From Nemophila menziesii (taxonomy: Eukaryota; Streptophyta; Magnoliopsida; Boraginales; Hydrophyllaceae): a stretch of 64,000 nt of DNA. Positions 10,693-21,130 of the stretch are shown one piece after another; positions within the stretch are counted from its first letter, which is position 1, and every line of letters begins with the position of its first letter. The notes beneath the pieces were generated by a model. The model saw only the letters and a program-made list of their open reading frames with translations. It made no database searches and had not been told where the DNA came from. The stretch lies in NCBI GenBank assembly GCA_029959085.1, contig JARWIR010000008.1, positions 17,532,001 through 17,596,000 of the forward strand. Direction: 5' to 3'. The translations under genes and the position numbers were made by a program.

Positions 10693-13425
10693 TCAAGATT
10701 TGCGAATATAGCCTCCCCAACAACGAGTAAGGCTATGAATGTCAACTAATCTGCGCTTGACCCCAGTTTTGGGGCGAATTTCTATCACCTTGGCTGAAAC
10801 AACCTTCGTGACAATGAATGGTCCCATCCACGAGTCTTTGAAACTTCGTGGCCTGTTCTCGCGTTTGTGGGCTTTCCATAGGACTTCATGGCCAACCCCA
10901 AACTCAATGTTTGGCTCAGTATCCACAGGTTTTAAGTGGATCTCCTCAGGAGGGACTTCGTGATGTGAAAGGCTGTGGATGATAGGCACGGTGGGATCCA
11001 ACTTCCTTGGTTTCTTACCCAAGACATAGAAGGTCTCAGATATATTCTTAGCATGAAGGGTGATGGTCCCATCGTGGAAGTTGATCACACTTTGACTTGT
11101 GGCCATGAAGGGCCGTCCCAGTATGATCGGAACCTGCTTATCTGCATCAAACTCAAGAATAACAAAGTCAGTAGGGATGGCGATATTACCTGCACGGACT
11201 AGGACGTCCTCCACTGTTCCCCACGTCCTCTTCACTGAGTTGTCAGCAAACTGCAACTTCACTGGAGTTTTCTCTGATTTTTGAAGTCCAAGCCTCTCGA
11301 ACACGGACTTAGGCATAAGATTTACACCAGAACCCACATCGTACATTGCTTTCACCTTGAGCCTACCATGTAATTGAATAGGAAGGTTGAAACTTCCCGG
11401 ATCTTTAAGCTTAGTAGGTAGCTCTTTCTCACTTCTTCTCGAAACCCTCAGGATCTCTCTTGGGATCTCTACACTCGCCTCTTTCTCAGGAATAACTTGC
11501 GTAAAAACTTGTTGCGGTGTAAGTCTTTTCTTCGTAATCTCAAGCATTTGGGCGTTGATATTTTCAGGTTGGTACGCCTCTACAAATGTCTTGAGAATAG
11601 TGTCATCTTTAGGATTTGTATCAGGAATATTTGATGACACTGGTTGAACACTAGGTGGCGATTCCACCTTCTCTTTTTCTTTCTCCTCTAGCACAGCAGG
11701 TGCCACTTCATCTTTCGCTTCCTCCTTTGAGGCTTCTTCCTCTTTCTCCTTAGCTAATTCCGCTGCATACTCTACCATTGATCGAATCTCCTCTTGCACC
11801 TTTCTCAGTAGCTCTATGAACTTGTCTCTCTCTTCATCGCTTTCCAGATGATAATCTTCTAGACAGTTAGATTCCTCGGGGTTAGACTCGGTTGGTTCTT
11901 CTTCGATACTGGGAACTTCCACGGCACTAATGGCAGCATGTGGTGCTTCCTCTTTCGCTTCTTCAATCTCAAGACACATGGCCTTGCAAGCTTCGAACTC
12001 ATCCTTGTCTTCACCTCCTTCGATTGCCTTTACTTCCTTTTGTTCTACAACACTTGTTAACACTTTGTTTAATTGTGTCACTTGGGTAGTTAGCATTTGA
12101 AGTATGGCGTCATGTCCTCTAACCTTCTCGTCTTGAGCGCTTATAGTTGTATTCAAACGGTCTAGAGCTTGTATTATCTGTGTATTGTCCATAGACCCTT
12201 CTTGTGGATACTGAGGTAAAGCTTTCTGATCTAAGGAATCGGTATAGGCGTCTTGAGCAGGTTGTTGTGGAGGAGCAGGTCGATTCTGATATTGGTTTTG
12301 ATACTGACCTCTCTGTTGGTAAGAGTTGTTCTGGGGACGCGAGTGATATTGACCAGGATTGGCGGCCCCTTGCGGATTTGAATACTGCATACCCGGATGG
12401 TTGCGGTTGCCCCATCGGTTGGATATAAAATAAACAGATTGCGGATTTGATTCGCACTCTTCCCATGAATGATCGTTCACTCCACATTGTTGACAACCTT
12501 GTGCTTCTTGAACTACCTTTGTAGCAGCTAAATTCTTCTCCATCGCGATTTTCAGCTCCTTGATTTGATTTTCTAAAGCGGATATTTGAGCTGAGTTCGC
12601 AGTTTCTGCATCTAAACGAAGTGTTCCTCGGGTCTTTGTAGCAGGAGCTCGTCTTGAAGGCCAACTTCTTTCTTGTTCCATGATATTCTCTAGCACCTCG
12701 GAAGCTTCATTGTGATTCATGGACACAAAATTACCCTTTCCAATGTTATCCACCTTTTCTCTACCTCTTTCAGTAAGACCTTCATAGAATATAGCAAGTT
12801 GTAGAGCAGGTGTATAGCCATGGAGTGGACATCTTGTTAATTTTTGTTGAAATCTTGTCCACGCTTCTCCCACTGTTTCTCCATCTTCTTGGCAAAATCT
12901 TGCAAGCTCGGTTTGATCTTTAAGTCTCATGCTCTTCGGATAAAATCGGTTGAAGAATGCGGCTTGAAGTTCTCTCCAAGAGTGAATGGTTCCATGTGGT
13001 TGTCTTTCTAGCCAATCGCTAGCTCTTCCGGTCAAGAAAAACGAAAACATATGACAATACAGTTGCTCGCGTGTAATGCCAGGAGTAATGTAGGCATCAC
13101 AAATCTGCATAAACTTCTGAATCGCTTTTACCGGATCTTGAATAGCTGTACCAGTATAGAGTCCGAAACTTTGAAATTGACTAAGCATACCCGGATCGGG
13201 TCTAAATTTGATATTCGGAATCTCAGGAGGGCGGTAACCGATGGGTTGAACATGGAATGGTACATTAAGGCCAGGTAGATCTTGTTCAACTCGGTTCTGT
13301 TGATTATTGAGATTATTCTGCCCATTACCTTCTCCTACTGGTAATTGTACACCAGGTGGAATGTATGCTGGAGGTCCTCCTGGTGCAAAGTAGACTAACT
13401 CCGGATCATTAACTTGTTCTGCCAT
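10693..13425 (-). CDS. Gag-protease-integrase C-terminal fusion polyprotein, element B
   Basis: About 910 aa from the ATG at 13425; the frame is open further upstream only from a TTG. Order of domains: retrotransposon Gag capsid-like region at about 60-260 (IQKFMQICDAYITPGITREQ, GRASDWLERQP, CPLHGYTPALQLAIFYEGL); CCHC zinc knuckle CQQCGVNDHSWEEC near 309-322; Gln-rich linker; acidic, coiled-coil-rich stretch; aspartic protease near 660-790 with active-site MYDVGSGVNLMPKSVF and ILGRPFMATS; then a tail from about 840 (FGVGHEVLW, WMGPFIVTKVVSAKVIEI, WGGYIRKS). The tail aligns with the end of the integrase in D and F (WSGPYIVTKV...IEI...GG). RT, RNase H and integrase core are absent without breaking the frame. 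DVGS replaces the common D[ST]G. Predicted product: virus-like-particle protein that self-processes and may bind nucleic acid or an RT/integrase supplied by another element (inference). Confidence 0.9.
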   Translation of the reverse strand: MAEQVNDPELVYFAPGGPPAYIPPGVQLPVGEGNGQNNLNNQQNRVEQDLPGLNVPFHVQPIGYRPPEIPNIKFRPDPGMLSQFQSFGLYTGTAIQDPVKAIQKFMQICDAYITPGITREQLYCHMFSFFLTGRASDWLERQPHGTIHSWRELQAAFFNRFYPKSMRLKDQTELARFCQEDGETVGEAWTRFQQKLTRCPLHGYTPALQLAIFYEGLTERGREKVDNIGKGNFVSMNHNEASEVLENIMEQERSWPSRRAPATKTRGTLRLDAETANSAQISALENQIKELKIAMEKNLAATKVVQEAQGCQQCGVNDHSWEECESNPQSVYFISNRWGNRNHPGMQYSNPQGAANPGQYHSRPQNNSYQQRGQYQNQYQNRPAPPQQPAQDAYTDSLDQKALPQYPQEGSMDNTQIIQALDRLNTTISAQDEKVRGHDAILQMLTTQVTQLNKVLTSVVEQKEVKAIEGGEDKDEFEACKAMCLEIEEAKEEAPHAAISAVEVPSIEEEPTESNPEESNCLEDYHLESDEERDKFIELLRKVQEEIRSMVEYAAELAKEKEEEASKEEAKDEVAPAVLEEKEKEKVESPPSVQPVSSNIPDTNPKDDTILKTFVEAYQPENINAQMLEITKKRLTPQQVFTQVIPEKEASVEIPREILRVSRRSEKELPTKLKDPGSFNLPIQLHGRLKVKAMYDVGSGVNLMPKSVFERLGLQKSEKTPVKLQFADNSVKRTWGTVEDVLVRAGNIAIPTDFVILEFDADKQVPIILGRPFMATSQSVINFHDGTITLHAKNISETFYVLGKKPRKLDPTVPIIHSLSHHEVPPEEIHLKPVDTEPNIEFGVGHEVLWKAHKRENRPRSFKDSWMGPFIVTKVVSAKVIEIRPKTGVKRRLVDIHSLTRCWGGYIRKS

Positions 13426-13662
13426 AACTCTCTTCAAGGTTCTTTCCTCACGAATTCGTTTGTTATAAGCTCTGAAGCTCCTCTCAGGCTCCGGTAAGGG
13501 AGGCCAAGAATTAAACACTGTGAAAACCTGAAAAACAATAAAGCAACCCAAGCGTAAATCTGGAAAAATAAAGACTAAAACTAAACTAAAAAAACTGAAC
13601 AGTAAAAACTAATTAAAAACTAAAACTCGAAATAGATAACCCACACGCTAACGAGACACAAG

Positions 13663-13680
13663 TCCCCGGCAGCGGCGCCA
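13663..13680 (-). promoter_or_regulatory. Primer binding site, element B
   Basis: TGGCGCCGCTGCCGGGGA in element sense, six bases inside the 5' LTR. It complements the 3' end of plant tRNA-Asp with one likely mismatch, the primer type known for Athila elements. Confidence 0.85.
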
Positions 13681-13686
13681 AAAACT

Positions 13687-15217
13687 TGGTGTCGCCTAGG
13701 GTGTGATAAAAATAAGATCAAATTAAGTATGGAAAACTACGCACTCTCACCCTAGACAGGCACAGTACTGCAAGTATTACAGGACGTATGCAAATTTTAA
13801 TGATAAGTAGAGTTCGTTCTCAGGGACTTAAGTGTGTTAAACGCGTAGGAACAGATAACGAGTAAAAGTAAATAACTAGAAGGCAGTAAATAAATATATT
13901 TGGTTTTCGAATTTATGAATTAAAACTAAGTTAAAACTAGGAAAATAAAGACAATAAAATAAAAGATTAAGAATATGAGATGAGAAGTATAGCTTAGGTT
14001 TTTGCTAGTATGCACTAATCCTTCTAATTCTATCTATAAATCTAGTTCATAAGGGAGAATATTAGCTCTTGGTAATACTTAGTCAGGATTCTAAATTCCA
14101 CTACCTTAGACCTTGAGAGCGACTAAGGGGGCTACGTCACAACCAAGAAGTGATTTAAAATAGGGTTATCAAACGCCACTAAGGCCCTAAGCAAATACTG
14201 CAAGTCTTGGTGATACGGTGGTTAAAACAAACCTTAATGACTATCTAGTTAGAAGTATGTTTTGTCAGAACTGCTATCGACACTAGACATTATGTGGTGG
14301 TTCAATAGTTAAACACCCTGTCAAGGAGACCATCTAACTACTATTAAAACAATCCTAAAGTGATCAATTCTAGGAAAGACATTAAATCAAAACACATAAG
14401 CAAATATAAAGTAAGAAGCTAATATCAGATTAAAACATGTAATTCCCAAAGAAACTTAGATAGAAGAATTAGAATTCATAGATTATACATATGCAAAACC
14501 CAAGCTATGGGAGGTTTAGTTCATACCTGAAGGAAATAAACTAAAAGAAATTACAAAAGACATCATCTTGCTCTCTACAATAAACTGGAAGAATAAAACC
14601 TTAAGAACTAATTACTATGAGGCAAGGATGATTTACAAGTGATATAAGGGTGTATTTATAGGTGTTTAGAAGACCTAATTCGTTTTCTTGAGGAATTGTT
14701 AAGGTAATGGACTTCTAGCCCAACTCAAATTCGTATGGAAATAAAGATAAACACTGCTGCGTTGTTTTGGTCATAACTTCTTTATTATTGGTCCGATTTT
14801 GCTCCACAAGATACCAAAAGAATCGCAACAGAATTATCTACACCCTTTAGGAGTAATCTACCAAATTCGGCCTCTTTATTAGGTAAAAACGCCTATCTTT
14901 GCAGAATCCCAGATTTAGGCAGCTTTTCCTTTTCCATCTTTTTAGCAATTCGTTCCTTATCTCCAATTACCATGCAAATCTCTTTCCATAAGTTGTTGTC
15001 TTTGACTTGGACTCTAATTAAACTCCATAATTATCTTTAAAGCTACACACTAAATAAACAATTAAACCCAATATGCTCTAAAAACATTATTTCTACAAAT
15101 CAAGACACAAAATAGGAAAGTGCACTAAAACTCAAGAAACTCGACATTATTGACTTCTAAAACACTAAAAATGATGTCTCATCTTAACATAAATCTATCA
15201 CAAATGAGGAGACATCA
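13687..15217 (-). repeat. 5' LTR of element B
   Basis: 1531 bp, bounded by TG...CA and the GTAGT duplication. The TATA-like box on - is at 14653-14660, with about 970 bp of LTR downstream of it. The terminal palindrome is at 15172-15217. Confidence 0.95.
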
Positions 15218-15497
15218 GTAGTTCTTTTAATTGTTTCTCTGCAAAAATCTTCAAGGCCTTTGAAGTATCCACTTTCTCTATAGGTATAAGATCTTGTTGA
15301 GGTTGTGTTCTCTCCTTTGCATAATAATAAAGCTTTTTACCACTACTATCATACGAAGGTTTCCCACTCTTCACTTTATCTTTACCCTTTGATTTAGAAC
15401 TAGCACCTTTGTCAATTGATTTCTTCTTGTTTAAATCCAATCCCTTGTTACTCTTCACCTCCCTCTTGTTAGCTAAGATTGTTGTTCTATTAGTCAT
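15218..15497 (-). pseudogene. Third ORF of element A, 5' end (interrupted by element B)
   Basis: Begins at the ATG at 15497 (MTNRTTIL) with the same basic Lys/Ser-rich head as the B copy. It runs into the LTR of B after about 93 codons, where a few LTR-derived residues and a stop follow. The rest of the gene is at 4624-5542. A PPT-like sequence lies just upstream (15506-15520). Confidence 0.85.
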
Positions 15498-15935
15498 CCT
15501 CAATTAACCCCCAACTCAAAGCTTTAGCAACCCTTGAAATTTAAACTCTTGAATTAATGGTTGAACAAGCTTGATTTGGCTTAGGAAATATGAATTGATG
15601 ATTAATCTCTATGTGGGTGGGGTGGATTTGTAATGGGTTGGCTTGGATTTTAGAAATTGTAGGATGAATTTTTAAAATTTGGCTCTTTGATTCTTCAATG
15701 TGAATGGATTTGGTGAAGATTGGGTATTTGATTCTCTCTTGTAATGATGTGGAGAGAAGGTTTGATGTGTTTTTCTTGATGATTGGGTAATGTTTTGGTG
15801 ATTGGTGAAGGTTTTGATGAGCTTAATGGAGTTAGGAGGGTTGTGGAGAAGAAAAAGAGGGTTACGGTTTCATAAATTCGGAATAATGAGCTTAATACCT
15901 CCTTTATAACTCAATCCCGTAACTTTTTCTCTTTC

Positions 15936-16320
15936 TGGCGGCGCTGCGGACTACCCCTGCGGACCATGGGGTGTACCGCAGGGTAGTCCGCGACATCTGA
16001 TGCTCGAAAATTTTTGCTCACTGGATGAAACCCGTGGTAGGACCCCGTAGTACGGGTTTTTGGCTCGCGGACTAGGGTCCGGTGTACCGGAGGGTGCACC
16101 GCGGCATCTGTAGCTAACTCCGTCAAAATACCCGTGGTACCCACCCCGTGGTACGCGTTTTTGGGGCGCGGACCATGGTGCGGTGTACCGGAGGGTAGTC
16201 CGCGGCAATTTTTCTGGTTTCTGGATCAAACCCGCAGTAGCAACCCGTGGTACGGGTTTTGACCTCACGGACCATTCCTGCGGACCATGGGGTAGTCCGT
16301 GGGGGTAGTCCGCGGGGTGC
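15936..16320 (-). repeat. GC-rich tandem-repeat spacer of element A
   Basis: Roughly three imperfect copies of a unit of about 125-130 bp, each alternating a 'gcggac...ccatgg' segment, a 'ggtgtaccggagggt' segment and an ACCCGTGGTACGGGT hairpin. One CCGG-TGTA-CCGG core is at 16079-16090. B has one copy and H about three. Confidence 0.75.
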
Positions 16321-16480
16321 ATTCCTTTGCTCCAAAAATTTTTCTCGCGTTCCCTAACTCGATTTCTCCGATTCCTACACACCAAAAACACTAATACCTT
16401 CCTCAAATATGCATTATCAACTAAAAACAACTAAAATAAACTTAACTAAAAACGTAAAAGACATGAAAACTTAAAAAAAC

Positions 16481-16498
16481 TACGGGTTGTCTCCCGTA
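16481..16498 (-). other. Conserved stem-loop after the fusion ORF, element A
   Basis: In element sense TACGGG-AGACAA-CCCGTA. Relative to B the second stem position is changed on both sides (A-T for T-A), a compensatory change. Confidence 0.6.
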
Positions 16499-16544
16499 CA
16501 TCACTTTTGTTTTACGTCTTTCAAAGTTAGACGTGTTACCTCTG

Positions 16545-19352
16545 TCAAGATTTGCGAATATAGCCTCCCCAACAACGAGTAAGGCTATGAACGTCAACTA
16601 GTCTGCGCTTGACCCCAGTTTTGCGGCGAATCTCTATCACCTTGGCTGAAACAACCTTCGTGATAATGAATGGTCCCATCCACGAGTCTTTGAAACTTCG
16701 TGGCCTGTTCTCGCGTTTGTGGGCTTTCCATAGGACTTCATGGCCAACCCCAAACTCAATGTTTGGCTCAGTATCCACAGGTTTTAAGTGGATCTCCTCA
16801 GGAGGGACTTTGTGATGTGAAAGGCTGTGGATGATAGGCACGGTGGGATCCAACTTCCTTGGTTTCTTACCCAAGACATAGAAGGTCTCGGATATGTTCT
16901 TTGCATGAAGGGTGATAGTCCCATCTTGGAAGTTGATCACACTTTGACTTGTGGCCATGAAGGGCCGTCCAAGTATGATCGGAACCTGCTTATCTGCATC
17001 AAACTCAAGAATAACAAAGTCAGTAGGGATGGCGATATTACCTGCTCGGACTAAGACGTCCTCCACTGTTCCCCACGTCCTCTTTACTGAGTTGTCAGCA
17101 AACTGCAACTTCACTGGAGTCTTCTCTGATTTCTGAAGTCCAAGTCTTTCGAACACGGACTTAGGCATAAGATTCACACCAGAACCCACATCGTACATAG
17201 CTTTCACCTTGAGCATACCATGCAATTGAATACGAAGGTTGAAACTTCCCGGATCTTTAAGCTTTGTAGGTAGCTCTTTCTCACTTCTTCTCGAAACCCT
17301 CAGGTTCTCTCTCGGGATCTCTACACTCGCTTCTTTCTCAGGAATAATTTGCGTATAAACTTGTTGCGGTGTAAGTCCTCTCTTTGAAATCTCAAGTATT
17401 TGGGCGTTGATATTTTCAGGTTGGTACGCCTCTACGAATGTCTTGAGAACAGTGTCATCTTCAGGATTTGTATCAGGAATTGTTGATGACACTGGTTGAA
17501 CAACAGGTGGTGATTCCACCTTCTCTTCTTCTTTCTCTTCTAGCACAGCAGGTGCCACTTCATCTTTCGATTCCTCCTTTGAGGCTTCTTCCTCTTTCTC
17601 TTTAGCCAACTCAGCTGCATATTCTACTACCGATCGAATCTCCTCTTGCACCTTCCTCAGTAACTCCAAGAACTCGTCTTTCTCTTGATCATAAAATTCA
17701 GAATAGTCAGATTCCACGGGGCTAGACTCGGTTGGTTCTTCTTCAATATTGGGAACTTCCACGGCACTAATGGCAGCATGTGGTGCTTCCTCTTTTGCTT
17801 CTTCAATCTCAAGACACATGGCCTTGCAAGCTTCGAACTCATCCTTGTCTTCACCACCTTCGATTGCCTTTACTTCCTTTTGTTCTACAACACTTGTTAA
17901 CACTTTGTTTAACTGTGTTACTTGAGTAGTTAGCATTTGAAGTATAGCATCGTGTCCTCTAACCTTTTCGTCTTGAGCATTAAGAGTTGTGTTTAAACGG
18001 TTTAGAGCTTGTACTATCTGTGTATTGTCCATAGATCCTTCTTGCGGATATTGAGGTAAAGCCTTCTGCTCTAATGAATCGGTATAGGCGTCTTGAGCAG
18101 GTTGTTGTGGAGGAGCAGGTCTATTTTGATATTGATTTTGGTACTGACCTCTCTGTTGGTAAGAGTTGTTCTGGGGTCGCGGTTGATATTGACCAGGATT
18201 AGCGGCCCCTTGTGGATTTGAATACTGCATACCCGGATGGTTGCGATTGCCCCATCGGTTGGATATAAAGTAAACAGATTGCGGATTTGATTCGCACTCT
18301 TCCCATACGTGATCGTTAACTCCACATTGTTGACAACCTTGTGCTTCTTGTACCACCTTTGTAGCGGCTAGATTCTTCTCCATTGCGATTCTCAGCTCCT
18401 TGATTTGATTTTCTAATGAGGATATTTGAGCTGAGTTCGCAGTTTCTGCATCTAAACGAAGCGTTCCTCGGGTATTTGCTGCAGAAGCTCGCGTTGAAGG
18501 CCAACTTCTTTCTTGTTCCATAATATTTTCCAAAACCTCGGAAGCTTCATTGTGATTCATGGACACAAAGTTACCCTTTCCGATGTTATCCACCTTTTCT
18601 CTACCTCTATCATTAAGGCCTTCATAAAACATAGCAAGTTGTAGAGCAGGTGTATAACCATGGAGTGGACATCTAGTTAATTTTTGTTGAAACCTTGTCC
18701 ATGCTTCTCCCACTGTTTCTCCATCCTCTTGGCAAAATCTTGCAAGCTCAGTTTGATCTTTAAGTCTTATGCTCTTCGGATAAAATCGGTTAAAGAATGC
18801 GGCTTGAAGTTCTCTCCAAGAGTGAATGGTTCCATCTGGCTGTCTTTCTAGCCAATCGCTAGCTCTTCCGGTCAAGAAAAACGAAAACATATAACAATAC
18901 AGTTGCTCGCGTGTAATGCCAGGAGTAATGTAGGCATCACAAATCTGCATGAACTTCTGAATCGCTTTTACCGGATCTTGAATAGCTATACCAGTATAGA
19001 GTCCGAAACTTTGAAATTGACTGAGCATGCCCGGATCGGGTCTAAATTTGATATTCGGAATCTCAGGAGGGCGGTAACCAATTGGTTGAACATGGAATGG
19101 TATATTAAGGCCAGGCAGATCTTGTTCAACTCGGTTCTGTTGATTATTAAGATTATTCCCATTAACTCCTCCTGCTGGTAGCTGTACTCCTTCTAGTCCA
19201 CCAAGCGGTGGTTCATGTTGTTGTCCACCTTGTTGGTTATTCTGCACTCCACCGAGTGGTGGTCCAAGTGGTGGATCTTGTTGACCAAGAGGTGTTCCAA
19301 GTGGTGGATCTCCTCCTGGTAATTGCTGTCCTCCTACTGGTGGGGTTGCCAT
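16545..19352 (-). CDS. Gag-protease-integrase C-terminal fusion polyprotein, element A
   Basis: About 935 aa from the ATG at 19352, intact. Same architecture as in B: capsid-like Gag domain, CCHC knuckle CQQCGVNDHVWEEC near 338-351, Gln-rich linker, acidic coiled-coil region, protease with DVGSG near 719 and ILGRPFMATS, and the integrase-type tail with WMGPFIITKVVSAKVIEI and WGGYIRKS at the C-terminus. Sequence identity to B is high throughout except at the N-terminus. There A carries a Pro/Gly-rich run with repeated PPLG motifs (about residues 5-60) and B has an unrelated short segment. The ORF is open with no frameshift or stop, so the copy could still make protein. A pyrimidine run ending CAGG lies upstream of the ATG (about 19452-19460), as in the other elements. 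Confidence 0.9.
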   Translation of the reverse strand: MATPPVGGQQLPGGDPPLGTPLGQQDPPLGPPLGGVQNNQQGGQQHEPPLGGLEGVQLPAGGVNGNNLNNQQNRVEQDLPGLNIPFHVQPIGYRPPEIPNIKFRPDPGMLSQFQSFGLYTGIAIQDPVKAIQKFMQICDAYITPGITREQLYCYMFSFFLTGRASDWLERQPDGTIHSWRELQAAFFNRFYPKSIRLKDQTELARFCQEDGETVGEAWTRFQQKLTRCPLHGYTPALQLAMFYEGLNDRGREKVDNIGKGNFVSMNHNEASEVLENIMEQERSWPSTRASAANTRGTLRLDAETANSAQISSLENQIKELRIAMEKNLAATKVVQEAQGCQQCGVNDHVWEECESNPQSVYFISNRWGNRNHPGMQYSNPQGAANPGQYQPRPQNNSYQQRGQYQNQYQNRPAPPQQPAQDAYTDSLEQKALPQYPQEGSMDNTQIVQALNRLNTTLNAQDEKVRGHDAILQMLTTQVTQLNKVLTSVVEQKEVKAIEGGEDKDEFEACKAMCLEIEEAKEEAPHAAISAVEVPNIEEEPTESSPVESDYSEFYDQEKDEFLELLRKVQEEIRSVVEYAAELAKEKEEEASKEESKDEVAPAVLEEKEEEKVESPPVVQPVSSTIPDTNPEDDTVLKTFVEAYQPENINAQILEISKRGLTPQQVYTQIIPEKEASVEIPRENLRVSRRSEKELPTKLKDPGSFNLRIQLHGMLKVKAMYDVGSGVNLMPKSVFERLGLQKSEKTPVKLQFADNSVKRTWGTVEDVLVRAGNIAIPTDFVILEFDADKQVPIILGRPFMATSQSVINFQDGTITLHAKNISETFYVLGKKPRKLDPTVPIIHSLSHHKVPPEEIHLKPVDTEPNIEFGVGHEVLWKAHKRENRPRSFKDSWMGPFIITKVVSAKVIEIRRKTGVKRRLVDVHSLTRCWGGYIRKS

Positions 19353-19580
19353 AACTCTTCTCAAGGCCCTTTCCTCACGAACTCGTTTGTTGTAAGGTCT
19401 GAAGCTCCTCTCAGGCTCCGATAAAGGAGGCCAAGAATTAAACACTGTAAAACCTGAAAAAGACTAAAGCAAACCCAAGCGTAAATCTGGAAAAATAAAA
19501 ACTAAACTAAAAACTGAAAAGTTAAACTAATTAAAAACTAAAACTCGAAATAGATAACCCACACGCTAACGAGACTCAAG

Positions 19581-19598
19581 TCCCCGGCAGCGGCGCCA
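19581..19598 (-). promoter_or_regulatory. Primer binding site, element A
   Basis: TGGCGCCGCTGCCGGGGA in element sense, six bases from the LTR end; tRNA-Asp type. Confidence 0.85.
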
Positions 19599-19604
19599 AA
19601 AACT

Positions 19605-21130
19605 TGGTGTCGCCTAGGGTGTGATAAAAATAAGATCAATTTAAGTATGGAAAACTATGCACTCTCACCCTAGACAGGCACAATACTGCAAGTATTACAG
19701 GACGTATGCAAGTTTTAATGATAAGTAGAGTTCGTTCTCAGGGACTTAAGTGTGTTAAACGCGTAGGAACAGATAAGGAGTAAAAGTAAATAACTAGAAA
19801 ACAGTAAATTAAAGCAACTAATTCGAGATTAGCAATTAGAACTAGGAAAATAAAGACAATAAAGTAAAAGATTAAGAATATGAGATGAGAAGTATAGCTT
19901 AGATTTTGCTAGTATGCACTAATCCTTCTAATTCTATCTATAAATGTAGTTCATAAGGGAGAATATTAGCTCTTGGTAATACTTAGTCAGGATTCTAAAT
20001 TCCCCAAGCTTAGACCTTGAGAGCGACTAAGGGGGCTACGTCACAACCAAGAAGTGATTTCAAATAGGGTTATCAAACGCCACTAAGGCCCTAAGCAAAT
20101 ACTGCAATCTTGGTGATACGGTGGTTAAAACAAACCCTAATGACTATCTAGTTAGAAGTATGTTTTGTCAGAACTGCTATCGACACTAGACATTATGTGG
20201 TGGTTCAATAGTTAAACACCCTGTCAAGGAGACCATCTAACTACTCTTAAAACAATCCTAAAGTGATCAATTCTAGGAAAGACATTAAATCAAAACACAT
20301 AAGCAAATATAAAGTAAGAAGCTATTATCAGCTTAAAACATATAATTCCCAAAGAAACTTAGATAGAAGAATTAGAATTCATAGATTATACATATGCAAA
20401 ACCCAAGCTATGGGGAGTTTAGTTCATACCTGAAGGAAATAAACTAAAAGAAATAATAAAAGACATCATCTTGCTCTCTACAATAAACTGGAAGAATAAA
20501 ACCTTAAGAACTAATTACTATGAGGCAAGGATGATTTACAAGTGATATAAGGGTGTATTTATAGGTGTTTAGAAGACCTAATTCGTTTTCTTGAGGAAGA
20601 GTTAAGGTAATGGACTTCTAGCCCAACTCAAATTCGTATGGAAATAAAGATAAACACTGCTGCGTTGTTTTGAGTGTATCTTCTTCGTTATTGGTCCGAT
20701 TTTTCTCCACAAGATACCAAAAGAATCGCAACAGAATTATCTAGACCCATTAGAAATAATTCACCAAAATCGGCCTCTTTCTTAGGTAAAAACGCCTATC
20801 TTTGGACGTGTATGCAGAATCCCAGATTTAGGCAGCTTTTCCTTTTCCATCTTTTTAGCAATTCTTTCCTTATCTCCAATTACCATGCAAATCTCTTTCC
20901 ATAAGTTGTTGTCTTTGACTTGGACTCTAATTAAGCTCCATAATTATCTTTAAAACTACACACTAAATAAACAATTAAACCCAATATGCTCTAAAAACAA
21001 TAATTCTACAAATCAAGACACAAAATAGGAAAGTGCACTAAAACTCAAGAAAATCGACATTATTGACTTCTAAATCACTTAAAATGATGTCTCATCCTAA
21101 CATTAATTTATCACAAATGAGGAGACATCA
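19605..21130 (-). repeat. 5' LTR of element A
   Basis: 1526 bp. The TATA-like box on - is at 20556-20563. It differs from the 3' LTR mainly by scattered substitutions, including the bases near 19672-19690 and 20746. Confidence 0.95.

Larger units (their letters stand above)
5543..15217 (-). mobile_element. Element B: complete non-autonomous Athila-like LTR retrotransposon nested in element A
   Basis: LTRs at 13687-15217 (5') and 5543-7073 (3') are both 1531 bp and differ at about a dozen positions by eye. The 5-bp target duplication GTAGT lies at 5538-5542 and 15218-15222. The empty site can be read in B's own third ORF at about 9571-9590, where the same bases run on uninterrupted. Total length is 9675 bp. 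Both long ORFs are intact. It is the same family as A, so this is a self-insertion. Confidence 0.97.
1528..21130 (-). mobile_element. Element A: full-length non-autonomous Athila-like LTR retrotransposon, split by element B
   Basis: Both LTRs are 1526 bp (19605-21130 as 5' LTR, 1528-3053 as 3' LTR) and differ at roughly ten positions by eye. The 5-bp target duplication GCGAT flanks the element (1523-1527, 21131-21135). In element order: LTR, tRNA-Asp-type PBS, Gag-protease-integrase-tail ORF, hairpin, GC-rich spacer, third ORF, 1.5 kb conserved 3' UTR, PPT, LTR. Without element B and its duplication it is about 9.9 kb. There is no reverse transcriptase, RNase H or integrase core anywhere in it. 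Confidence 0.95.

Noticed and set aside
12119..12664. 181-codon ORF in another frame of the B Gag region
   Set aside because: A frame shadow of the Gag linker; the fusion ORF on the same strand has clear domains and the shadow is not conserved as protein in A.
13663..13680. tRNA-Asp gene fragment
   Set aside because: Only the 18-nt acceptor end complement is present, at LTR-adjacent positions; these are primer binding sites.
16123..16430. Overlapping ORFs in the GC-rich spacer of A (also 10373-10576, 30297-30515, 33588-33839, 56563-57033)
   Set aside because: Open because GC-rich repeats have few stops; composition is repetitive, frames are not conserved between elements and no domain is seen.
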